Part shown: piece by piece, positions 22,501 to 35,409 of the stretch
Position numbering within the stretch: the first letter of the stretch is position 1
Layout: each line of letters starts with the position of its first letter
NCBI GenBank assembly: GCA_019614645.1
Contig: JABWDB010000005.1
Coordinates: 5,364,001-5,428,000, forward strand
DNA: 64,000 nucleotides
Reading direction: 5' to 3'
Source: Stratiolaelaps scimitus
Lineage: Eukaryota; Arthropoda; Arachnida; Mesostigmata; Laelapidae
Position numbers and translations under genes: made by a program
The notes under the pieces: model-generated
Database searches by the model: none
Told to the model about the DNA's origin: nothing
What the model saw: the letters and a program-made list of their open reading frames with translations, nothing else

Positions 22501-25500
22501 CTTTGAGCCCAGTGAAATGTCGAACCCATCCGGCCTCGAACCGATACCGCCGTGAGAACGCGTTCTGAGCTCAAAGTCTGACACTAACGACGAAAAGAAC
22601 ATGAACACATCGACGAGCCCGTGTCAACCGGTTTGCCTAGCGTTGAATAGCGTTCACGCTGGATTGTGCGTTCACTGCGCAGCAGATCCACTTACCTGTG
22701 TGCAGTCGCGTGTGCTGCTGCACATGGCTGAGCTGCTTGAAGCGTCGATCGCAGAACGAGCACTTGTAGGGCTTCTCCCCGGTGTGGATGCGCGTATGTT
22801 GCGTGAGCTGGTGGCTGCTGCTGAAGCCTTTGAAGCACTGCAGACACTGATGCTGGTGCGAAGCCGGTACCGCTGGTACTCCGGGGACGCCGGGTAACGC
22901 GGGTCCCCTGTCGCCGGCACGCGGATAGCCCGCTCCGACAACCCCGGCTTGTAGTCCTCCTGTATCATCAGGTGGAGGATATCAGATCAGCGTGCAAATA
23001 GATATATGAGCCTTTATCGCAAATAGGTACACTGGAATAGGGGAAGATTGATAATTCGTATGTATACAGGCTGATATCTATATACTTTAGAGCACACACA
23101 TATATATATATATATGTGTGCCTCAAATTTACCAATGACATCGTGCTATGTTACCCAACGCCCCCTTCACCACAGGGATAGCATACGAAAGTATTGGTTT
23201 AAAGATCCCTATGCCGGCTGTATGTAAGTGCTGGCTATGCCCCAGGTATGTTAATCTAGAAAATGAGGAAATGGTCGGCTAACGATATTTCTCCGATATC
23301 ACTTTGATGCGTTTCTGTTCATTTGAGGACACTGGAGAATGTCACTAACATCTACTGTCTATCTACTGTCGATACTATCAACTGTCAGCTGTATCAGATG
23401 CGGGTATGGGTTCTCCGTCAACTCTTACAGAAACCTCGTGCAGATCAATTTTGCTTAGGGCGTTCCAGAATATAAAGCACTCGGTACGGCCGACATTTTT
23501 CGATTATTTCAATAGCAGATAATTAATTGCGTGGTGGATGCATTCAAATTTTGTACTATTATGCTGGTATCGTGTGTTATCTATTTAACCATTGGGCACT
23601 TTACTTGAATGGTCCTCAGAGCAGTGTTGACATATATTGTCAATGGATTCGGATCTAGAACAGGGCCCTGAAGTACTCTGAGCGCAGCTAGTCGACTTTT
23701 TGAAATGTTATTTCCAATTTGCACTTTTATGTCCCTTGTCGCTTGGCAATAAAATAACCATGTTACAGTAATGAGGTGAACATTGCGCCTCTACATGAGA
23801 TTATGATGAATATCGTGGCAGATACAACCGAAGGCCTTAGCAACATCTAGGCATCAACAGGCGTCTTCATAGATTTCTGCAATGAAATCAGCAGTTTCTG
23901 CAACACCACACAGGGTGTAGCTCGTAGACCGTCCATACCCGAAACCTCACTAGCTGCTAGGGAAACAGGAGATTCCCTTGAGACGCTTCGCTAATTACTT
24001 TCACGTATATTTCGACAAGTTTTTCTAAGAATAGCGTTAGAGCCATTAGCCGATAGTTTGATGGATTACCCACGGTCACCCGTGTAAATGAGGACACACC
24101 ACGATCCTTTGGGCACTTTGGGAACGTTCGATTGTCCACAAATGTTCATGAATTGAAAAACATGACCAGTGGAAAACGTCCAGGAGGATTTCAAAATATG
24201 TTGTTGTTAATTAATGCCCTCCGGCCGCACGGGACAAACTCCCTTTCAGATCTACTTTCATTTATCTGCTCTATTCGGCAAACTATCACTGTATCTTATT
24301 ATATGATTATATATATATATTTTTTTTTTTCAGCTGTGGCTAAGGGTGACTGTGTAGAGTCTAACTCCCAGGAGAAGTTTGTAAAGCTCGATGCAATGTT
24401 GCTCGTAGTATCCTCGCCGATAGCGCCAAAAGGCTCACGATTATTCCTCAATTCAAAATACGATTATATGTGCAACATCAAAGTCCACTGCTTTCGAGTG
24501 TAGGCAGGCCACTCTCACTAACGGAACCCTCGACAAACCCACAACTTCACTCTGCGCACAGATTCGTAGTTAACAGACAAGATTGTACATACCTGTTGGA
24601 AGAACATCGGCCAGGGGTCCGAGCTGCCGTGGAGGTTGCCGAGGTGTAGCGGCCCGAGAGGTCACGAGTCCACTGCCCGCACCGCCGCCAGCAGCACCAC
24701 CGGCGTTACCGCCGCCTCCACCGCCAGCAGAAGCGGTTCCGTCGGCTAGCACACCTGCCCCCGTGGGCGGCCGCAGCAATGCTGGCGGACCAGGATGCGA
24801 TGGCGCCTGCGGGGGCTTGGGGCTGGCCGATGCCGCGTTCGTTGGCGGGCCCTGATAGTGAAACTCCTGCATAGCCTGAGAGGGGCCCTGACCAGCAAGG
24901 CCATGCAGGGATTGGCCAGGTTGTGAGAGAGCGCTCGCCTCGAGCTGCTGTTTGTACATCCACAACTGTAATGAGTTACGGAAACACAATAAGTGAGCAG
25001 TTAGAACCGACGGTGATTGACTGACTGGCTGGCCAACGCAGTACTGTTAGCGGTCAAGATCGTGTAGGCTATGTTACATAAATGTCATTTAACATCTAAG
25101 AATCCTTGCTTGATATCGGAATCAGTTGTGAGCAGCAAACAACAAAAAAAAAATCTGGAGAAATGTGCTCGCCGTACGAGCCACTACTGTAACGGTGAGA
25201 TTTCAAATATGTCGAATGTCAGTATTTCGGCCGTAAGTCACTGGCAACTGGAAAAAATGACGCGACGGAAATGCTTAGAAACTCGGAGAACTATATTTGT
25301 TTCTATATGATCTGAAAATGAACGATGAAAAGGTCTCCAATCAAGGTCACACTCATGTTCTATCAAGATTCGCATTGACTGTTATTCCAGAGTAGGGGCA
25401 ACACACGTACACACACACACATATATATATGTATATTTAACAGGTAGGTAAATTTGGTTTCCACCAATGACGTTTGGAGGTGAGGCTGAATGCAAACAGC

Positions 25501-27981
25501 ACTAAAAAAATGAATAGCCACTGGTTGTTGGCAGCCAAGTAAACAAAAGTGGGTGTCAGGCGCACATAGTACGTATGGCTGCAAGCAAGCTCCATAGGAT
25601 CTTCGTCGTAGGCTGAGCGATGCCAGCAAATGCGACAGAGGACCAGTAGCATTTGTCATTTAAGACAGTCGACACGGGCTCCGTTCTTCGTGTAGACGAG
25701 AATATACCCCCCCCCGTCCAAAAGCCACATTAAGAACCTTTTGGCAGGACATATCGGATTCCGTGTTTGCATTCGGAGGTCAGAGCCCAAATCGTCTTCG
25801 GTACTAGCTGCCCATCGATGGCTCGAACGAATAGCAACGTGCATGGATCACCCAGCGCCACCTGCCCAGGGCTCACGCACCAGTGGGATATATTTATATA
25901 TATTGAAAGGTTGACGATCAAGAGAATGCTGACTCGAAATAGCTGTATTAACAGCGAGCTAAAGATAATATAAGCAGTGCGCAGCTTGCGGTACAGCGTC
26001 GATAGGATTGGTTATGATACACTAGTTGAATTAGACATGGCTACGAAAGGAAAGTCGCGCTCAGCTGGCGACACCGTGTACCCCTGTTCCAGCTGCGAAT
26101 ACAGAGTATCGCGCAGAGCAATAGAAGGGCCGAGAGATGAATCAAGGGCGTGTTAACTAAAAAACAGTTAACCGCCGACAGGCAAATGGTCGGCTAGCTC
26201 GACGATATACGTTTGCAATCAATGGACTCGCTGAAAACAAACTGATCAGTTGGCTATGAGGCGACCACATGCAATGTCTATGTCATTCGAGCCAAGCAGG
26301 CATAGCTAAGCGAACAATTATAGCTTTGGCGTATTATGATATTTTCGAGGACAAAATTTCAAGCGACTCACTTTCGCCCATCATCGCTGTAAATGAAAAA
26401 AAAAGACAACATTTCCCAAGTCAGCCTTAAGAGGCGTCGTCTCGAACGAGTGCCGTTGTTGACTAGACAGCATGTAATCGGCGTGCCATTTCCCCTCTGC
26501 AAAAATATCCGAGCGTAAATGGCTTGCTATCAAATAGAACCCACAATCAAATAGGCTATATCTCCGCATTCTGCAAGTACCATACGGGTTTCAGCATTCA
26601 CCCGATATTTGAGTACACCGGAACCCTTCTCTGGGGCAATGATAGCCGAGTTCACATTGCGCTCGGTAGGCACGTCCTTAATGACCTATCTACTTCCGGA
26701 TGTTTTGGGGGAATTCACTGCCCTAGCAGGTGGGTGGTCACTTCTCTTGCTCGTCGTCAAAAAAAAATGGGAATCCACTTGTACAATATATGGTCAACGA
26801 TCAAATGCTGCCCGAAACCGCGTAAAATCGGATCTACCCAATCACAAAATGAAATCTGAGGTCGAACATGAAAGCAGGGCACATATATATATGAAACGAA
26901 CAAAATATCTTGTTTGTGGTCCGTCAATCTCTAGTAGGAATCGGCCGGATATGTTGCACGTCACGAGAGACTGAAAAAGATTTGTGAAGTGAATCAAGTG
27001 TATTCGTTGTGCTGATTGTGGTGTAGCTCGTGAGTTGTTGCTGTTGTTATTATAGTGTGTTCTTTATTTCTCACGTGCCATCTGCTGGATGATTTAACCT
27101 ACTGAACTTATATTAAATTATATTCAATATTGTATCAAATTTTTCTCGCACGTTCTTTCCTCAAAGAAACCTTCAAACTCCGAGGCGTTTTTTTGTTGGG
27201 GGGGGGTGTTACGGGAATGCATTACGCACAGATGTGCCTCCATACGTACTCGGAGCCTATCTGGAGCATCCCATCCATATCAGCATACACACGAACATCC
27301 CGCCACGGCCTTGTCAACAAATACAAAAATCAACGTTGCTATCAAAACGTATACCTTTGAGGATCATCTAGGCCATTTCTCTTCATTTATTTCCCCATCT
27401 GCCCTGCATTCGTTGCCCTCATTCGACAAGCTAATAACAATTGATAACGACAGCAACGCAGTCGCTACAAACATTCGACCCTTCGACGATCGAGCTACTA
27501 ATTGTCTACTTAAACAGAGCTATTCAGCTCTCCATGATAACAATGACTTCAATCGGGGGTGGGGCGGGGGAGGAGGTATTAGGGCAGGTGGCAAAGCGAA
27601 CGAATCAACATCGCGTAACTCTGCGCAGAGCTCGAACCGCTCTCTGTCTATGGATGTGCCGTTGTCTATTGACAGGCTGGCAAACGCCACACACACATCC
27701 AGCCCCCTCTGTTGGGTAGGGGCTCATCGGCTCTGTCAGGCTCATAGAGCTCTTGACGTACTCGCACCCCGCCGGTTGCGACTCGACCACGAGCCGGCTA
27801 CTGTGTGCTGGTGTGCCACAGCTTGAGATCTGTTATTTTGCCAGTGAAACCATTTTGGAATGATAATTGAAAAATAACATAGCGCCTCGTTCTCCAACAG
27901 GCCGCCGCGTTTGCGTTCGTTCTAAGGCCTCAGGCCCTTCGTCATCTATCTTTTTTTCTCAGGCTCGGTATGTCCCCTCTT

Positions 27982-28026
<45 letters not shown>

Positions 28027-31000
28027 CTGCTTTCTCCACTTCTTTCCCTATCTGGCACGGCTTACCCGTTGTGGGTGAACCCCAATGTGCAACTCGACCG
28101 GTGGTGGCTCTTTGCCTCCTCTCCCACCTCGCTCGTGGAGAGAGGCGCTGCTATTTTTGTGCTATTTTTTCCCCTAGACCGTGTGTCCTCTCCACTATTT
28201 TTTTATTTCTCGCTGAAAAAACCAACCTCCAGCGGGCCGAACCGGAGAGGGCTGGGGTGCCCGCGCACCCCTTATGAAAACAGTCGTGTGCCGCCGACGA
28301 CGAGGACGAGACATCCTCGACTCGCGACACTCGCAACATCGCCGCGAGCGAAAAAAAAACAACTGAAACTTTAACATCGGTCACCATACGGCCGTGGCAG
28401 CAGTTCAGGACTAGCTGGCTAGTGGGAACACGGAACTATCGCTATTGCACCACAACTTCCATTAGAAATACTCGTGCTGCTTCTCCACTGAGCACTCTCT
28501 CTCTCTCTCTGTCTCTCTTGCGACCTCTTTCTGCTCTGTTGGTTATGGATAAAAGCTTCTTGGGTTAGGCCTTAGATCCTCGAACGGCAGCGATTTATCT
28601 GCACGCTACCGTCGTCAGGTGCTTTGCTCTGGATCGAAAACAGGCTAGTAACTGCGAACTAGCCCACCAGCTTGAAAAAATTGAACCCGAGCAACGTGGG
28701 CTCTCTCTCTCTCACACACACACACACAGACACACAAACACACATGTCAAACACAACTAATCTACAGAGATACAATACGTCGCATTGAGCTTTTGTGTTA
28801 CGTCCATCGCTCTTCATTCGTTGTTGAGACAGTAGTCGTTTGTTTACCTCCAGCACCGAGACGATGGCCACTACCATTAGGACTTCATCTACTTACATCT
28901 TTCGCCTGGAGTTCACTCTTCATGACTCGGAACGGGCGGAGACGGCGGCGGCGAGATGACGGAGAGAGAGGTTACAGCGCGGACGACGTCGTTCACGAGC
29001 ACCGGACACGAACGCGCCCACCCAGCCTACGTACACCTAGAAGTGGCGGCGGCGGCGGCGGCGGCGACGGCGAGCGCGGCAGTGAAGATGCGGCGTCTTT
29101 CGCCGTGTGTTCTCCCCGATCTTCACGCGCGGTGTTGGCCCGACAACTGGCGAGTGCTCGTCCGCAAAGGCCGTTCAGGCTTCACGAAGCGAACGCACAA
29201 CGCTACGCCGAAGGCCGCCGAGTATCGTCGAACATGCGCCGAATGCTGCTGCGGCCATCGGGGGTCGCGTCGAGCCGTTGCATCTCTCAAGGATCCATAC
29301 GACCTCCCGCTGCCGCTGCTGCTGCTGATGTGGCTGCCGCGAACCCGCAGCTGTTGTGGACCGCTGTCGCGACCTCATCGCACGACCGGCGACAACGCAA
29401 GGGTCGTTCGGGGCACGGGCTCGGACACTGGCGCACCGCTCGAGCATGGTGCCACCAGAGTCATAGCCAGGATCGACGAGACGGAGCTATTCGGTGGTAT
29501 ACCTTCGTCCTCACCACACCAACCAACACTAACTACAGCTAGCATCCACCTGACCGCCGATCAGCCGGTGCTGCACGGTGTCACGGCAGCTTCGACGTCG
29601 CGACGAGCTCGCCCGTCAGCAGGCAGTACAGCAGCTGCACAGCACAAACCATCAACGAACGAACAAAAATGATGCACCACAGCACAGCACGTTCTATCCG
29701 GCCGACTGACGGACGAATGGACCCCCACCTACACCGGGGGTCTCCGCGCGCTGCCGGCGGCTGCCCCGAGGGCCGTTCGACGGCTCGGATTCGCGCGCGC
29801 TCAACAGACGCGCCACCATCAGAGCAAAAGCGGCAAAATAGTTAGTAGTAGTCGCCGCCGCAATGGCACACGAAATACAGCAACGTCGGATGCAGCTCCG
29901 TTCCTCCGTGACAAAGTGTCGTAGAGCTCTGTCGGACGCCTCCTACAGAGTCCCAGAGTGAGCGAACGGCGAGCGGGCGGCTGCTTCTGCAGGATGCGGC
30001 TGCGTCTCGACAAAAAGAAGCTCTCCAAAGAGCTCTCCGAATGAATGTTTTTATTACCGGGCTCTGCCACAATCGGGCGGCCTGAGCAGTGGCGCCAGTG
30101 GCTCCAGCTGGCGGGGCCCGGACTTCGGGGTTCGTGGAGCGACCACTTGAGGGAGCCACATTTTCTGCCTAGCGATCAGGTCGGGGTACGGGATGCCGCG
30201 GTTTCAAGCGACTCTAAACCGTAGATTGACGACGATGATGACAAGACATACACTGGCATTCATCAAAGAGTCTTGAATCAATTTACGGCCGAAAACAGAC
30301 GGATAAATCAAAACAAAGATTGTCGTTGTCGATTGAGGGGGGGGGGGGTATCGTGGCAGGGCATCAGCATTATCCAGGTAGCTGGCTGTGTTCCAGGGAC
30401 GGTACATTTTGAGCCCAATAACACATTTCACATACTTCACTAGGTACAAGAAATTCGAGGCGAGGATAGGTACGAATGTAACAATATGATCTTATATCAA
30501 TATAAACTTTCTTATACGTGGAAGCTCTCTCCCTCTCTCTCTCTCGCTATATATATATATATATATATGTCCAGGACAGTCTTTGCTATCGAGAGATGGT
30601 TTCTAATAATAACATCTCGGTCAGCCATATATAATGTAACATAACTCAGACATAGACATGCACAAAACAGTAAACAGTGTTCAATCTTCAGTATAACAAA
30701 AGTGGCGCTGGTTATGGACTATGGTAACCAGCCGTATCTTCAACCCTATAACTAGATTGAACCCCCAATGGTAGCATACCGCGTTGCCGCATGTAACTTG
30801 GTTTGTCCGCTGCATCCGCGAGCATTGTTGTTTATTCCCCCTGCTTGAAAGATACCTTGGATAAATCTTGGTCATTTTTTTCCTCCTCGTACTCGAACAC
30901 AAACTCAACACGTGTGTCTTCTATCTATCTCTCTCTCTCTCTCTCAACACGACGCGCAGGGGGCGGCTACGTCCCGGCCAACGTGAGCGAGCGCTGTCTT

Positions 31001-34000
31001 TAACGAACAGCCTTACCGTGTTTTTAATCATTCGTATGTCAGTTAGCGCCGTTTTCGTCCATGTATTCGTAGTATAACATGTTTAGTGAAAGGGTAGACC
31101 ATTATAAAGACAAATGAAACTGCTTTTGACATCTTTCGGCCGCATTTCGCCATTGGTCGTACGATATTGCCTTGTGTAACACGCTACAAATACGAAACGA
31201 AGTTCGTCTTTTCGACTCTCGAAATGTTTGGCGTCAAAATACTCCGTCTCCCCATAGAACCTATCGGATAACCTGGCATGAACGCTGCACGAAATGTGGA
31301 GATGGATAATATAAGTTTACTGTTTACAGACACAAATGTAAACCCACAGAATCCCGTTGCATGACATATCAGAGAACTTAAGCATTGTATGCAGTTCCTT
31401 AAATAAATCAATAAAGCTTTACTCTTACCCCTTACAGATGGAATCGAGGGATAATATTATAGAAGGGGTCCGCGGATGTCATCGGTGATATATGCCTATG
31501 CCGTACACATTAGAATGATGATTAAAGTACGACGAAATTTTCAAAATTGTAAAAGCCTGCTCTACACCCCCGTGGATTTAGAAATAGGAATGCTTCGAAA
31601 CAGTGGTTCAAGATTTTTCACTGAGTCCTGAGGACCCCGTTAAGTGCCGCATTTGCCGACGGGCTGATTCGTAGCTTTGTCCCGACTGGACGAGATTCTT
31701 CATAGTCATTATTTTAACATCTAGTAATTAATACATCTGTACCCATAACAGAAAGTTTCTTTTGTATTGTGACTGAGCAATAATCACATCCATACCATCA
31801 AAACCATTGGAGATATCACAGTCGATGATATGGACGTTCCAGTAGATTATTGACAAGTACTCAGCCGTGGGCTACCCCTCCCCGCCTGCTTGTTGCCGAT
31901 AGTCAATCAAGGATCTCTAACAAATGCCAATAATGATAAATAATCTACAGAGGCATGTACTGTTTTGGCATGTTGTTTAATACCCGGAAAATGCTCATCG
32001 CGAACGAGAGCGATTCCTATGTGTATTCCTTAGTCTATCATATCGAGCAGTGCATGAAACGGTTCCATTGATAGGGTACATTACTGAGCAATTCTGCTGA
32101 GTGGAAAATTAGTATCATTCAACAATTACTCCTCTGCCGGATGTCTGTGTTAGGAAGAATTGTCGATCGTGACCAATGCGATCAGCGTCACCGATCTGGA
32201 GTCCGATCAAAGAATGAATCTGAGTCCGGGGAACGATTCGAACATTGTGTGCTGTTTTTTAAGCAAATCATTGCTTATCGTGGATGAGACGTAACCGGAC
32301 CTCATTATTTCCCACGCTTGACTAGCATAGGCTTTAAGGGTTGAACCTGCCACATCAGCACAAGACGACATGTCCAGCTCAAGAAAGATACAGCTTCCTT
32401 CAAAAATATGGCTGAGGCTCGCTCCTCAGTGCAGAGTAGTCGTCGTTTCTCTCCCCAGATCGATACTTAGCTCCGTGCGCGTAGAGTCTGGCTTGAAACT
32501 CGGCGCTGATGGCTGCCAACCAAATGTGCGTGTCAATATTGGTACACTAAGTTGTCATATTGGGGGTAAAATCAAATGTATTAATATTCTCGTTTTCCAA
32601 TGGTATCTTTCGCACGACTGGATGACGGCCGGAAGCCTCTTGATTGCTAGTCCGAAGCCACCTTTGCACTGGCCTCTACCAAACGAGGAACACCACTGAG
32701 ATTCACCGAGATTAGCTTCTTCCATCGGGTTCATCAACATCCCCTTCGATAGTTGCATAATTTGTCGATTCCTGTTCAATTCGGCCCCAAACGGTTCACC
32801 TTGATTTCGCTTATATAATAAATTCTCTAATAACAACAAGCTGCATTAATCTAGAGATGCTTTGCTGTTAGAAGCTCGGAGATCGGTAGCTCAGCTCGAA
32901 AGCTTTACGCAGGCTCGCCCCTGTCGGATCTTGCGTTTGCCAAACAGAAGATCACTCATCCGTGGCACATGTTGACTGCGATTATATTTCCCTGTCTATT
33001 GGGCTATCCTGATCTCTCAATGATTACGAATATGCATAATGTGCGTTGAACTTGGGATCGTATCTACCCTCTGCTATTTATTAGTTGGGCGATATTTTTA
33101 CTACAATAAAAAAAAACGGCGAATGAGCAAGCTAATCCAAGCATCATTCATATGTTGCGCAGTATGGCGATATTGACAGTTGAACAGTTCACTTAGCAAC
33201 TGTCTTCGTAAATCCTTATCTGGTGGAAACGATCAACATGGACCAAACAAAACGATTGTAGAATTCTTCACTACATCAGCCCTCCCCGCCGCCAGCAGGC
33301 CAGACTCGTCTACTCCGTAGGGTGACAATCGTATTGCCTACAACACAAGTTCAACCGTGTCCCATTGGTACTAATAGTTTCACATACGCCGTTCACACAC
33401 ATCGTTCTTCTATTACGACAAGTTAGCTCAAGAATACCCCATCCAAGACATATTGATCAAACTCCAATTGAGGTTGGCCTGACTTACCGAACAGTCATTT
33501 CCCGACATATACATTGCACACACACACACACACATACACTCACGTGTTTTTGAGGTAAATTAAGATTTGGCATACGTTAATTAACACCCTAGTGTCGCCA
33601 ACCCACAATCTCGCTGATATTCGATAATCACAAACATCAACATAAAAAACATCGATTTGCATGGTCTACACACTGATAGCTAAAGCTGGATACATATCTC
33701 ATGATGATAATAGTCATAATGATAATATTTAATAATAATATTAATTATATGCGACGAACTCGCAAGATCGACACCATGTCGAGATAAGCACTTTCTCTCT
33801 CTCTCTCTCTCTCACTCATTCAGTCTCTGAGCATCGTTCCAGCACGTAGCACGTCAATGGAAATAAGTTGTTTGGGCCACCCAACAGCCCGATTGATGCC
33901 TGTGATAATTCTGGCCACTCGTGCCACTTTGGTGCGATCCTGATCCGAGAGAGACTGAACTCAGAAGCGGATATCCGTTCCATAGAAATCTCGAATCGAT

Positions 34001-34503
34001 CAATCCGAGCGCCTATCTACCTAGCGAGCAAGCGAACTATTTAGCTAACTAACTGTTATAACAGTAACCAACTAACTAATAACGAACGAAGCCCTGGGAA
34101 TTATTTCAAGCTAGAAACACCATCCGCTGACCCGTCTAGGCACTGGTCGCCAATGCTACGTCTGACGACGCGGATCGGGCCGATACAGCTGTGGACAAAA
34201 GCTGCTGCTGGCCAATTTTTAGTGTTAAATGTATTTATATACAACACACAACCGTTGAGCGCCTGATTGTGTTCGAGTGATTAGAGTTCGACTTTCGGAT
34301 AAATGGCCATAACTTAGCAAGTCATGATCATCAACTTTCGAACAGCTAAGCTCACGTATCGCTCGCATGTGGATTAGTGCTGCACAAAGTTTCGTCTCGT
34401 CCAAGAGGTTGACTGCTCGTTCTATTTAGTAATAGCTATTGAATATAAGTTGAATTCATATTATTGGCCATAATGAATCTATTTCGCTGACACAAATCGA
34501 TAA

Positions 34504-34556
<53 letters not shown>

Positions 34557-35366
34557 GAAATTCACACGTTGTTTCTCGGACTCCGTGAGATGATAGTAAA
34601 ATAGCTGTGCGCTCAATAATTGCATTTTTTTTTGTAAAATTAATAAACTACAAATAGGGTTAGGTATTTATTTGGGCGTGTCACCAATTGCCACCTCACC
34701 TCATCGACGTTATGCACCGCGCTTGATGATAACCAGCAACTACTAATCAAAAGCAAAGATTCCATTGTGCTTGTATAACAAATGTCGCCTTTTTCTAATG
34801 GTTCAATAAGTTTAATTCGTCGGCAAATATCGGCAACCCATAACATGTGACCTCTTGTGATCGTCGCGCGTTCAGAAGCTCCGTAAAATATTATAACCTA
34901 TCGACATTAGCGACGTCACCTTCATCAGTAGTCTCGTTGTAAGCGATTTGAAAATGGTTCTAATCGCCCTTGGAGGTGGAGTTTTTTTACCGCACAAGCT
35001 AGGCGGTCCGGGTTCAAAACCGCACTTAGCCGATAAGTGAAAATCTTTGAGATTCGTTTGCTCATATCGAATTAATGATGAATGGTCAGAAGAAAGACGC
35101 CGCGAGGGATCCTAAATATCGTGCAGCTTAGATTGCTTAAACTAAAAATTAATCTACTTTCCATAAACGGTGTGCTGCTGCGCCTGTGTTGGCATTGGTC
35201 CATAAGCCGATCCATTGGCTCTCTTTCTAACTTACGGTTTATATCGAACGGGAACCGCTGGGCCGAGAGAGTTTATTCTCACTAAAATCTATCAGAGCTG
35301 TTTTTGAAAGGGGAAACCATTTGCACATGTGGTACGTTGTCCCATAATGTTGTTGTTCCACGGACG

Positions 35367-35409
<43 letters not shown>

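Noticed and set aside
22601..22897. Plus-strand 98-codon frame over the finger 1-2 exon
   Set aside because: It is antisense to a clear C2H2 zinc-finger exon.
23092..23121. Palindrome GCACACACATAT...ATATGTGTGC as a regulatory site
   Set aside because: It is explained by adjoining (CA)n, (TA)n and (TG)n microsatellites.
28793..29672. Two plus-strand open frames of 238-249 codons in the GC-rich island
   Set aside because: They overlap each other in different frames, are Arg/Ala/Ser-rich from triplet repeats, and have no domain or splice support. The minus-strand promoter explanation fits better.
34990..35035. B-box-like GGTTCAAAACC, possible tRNA or SINE head
   Set aside because: No A-box or foldable cloverleaf is evident, and the shared SINE blocks do not follow.
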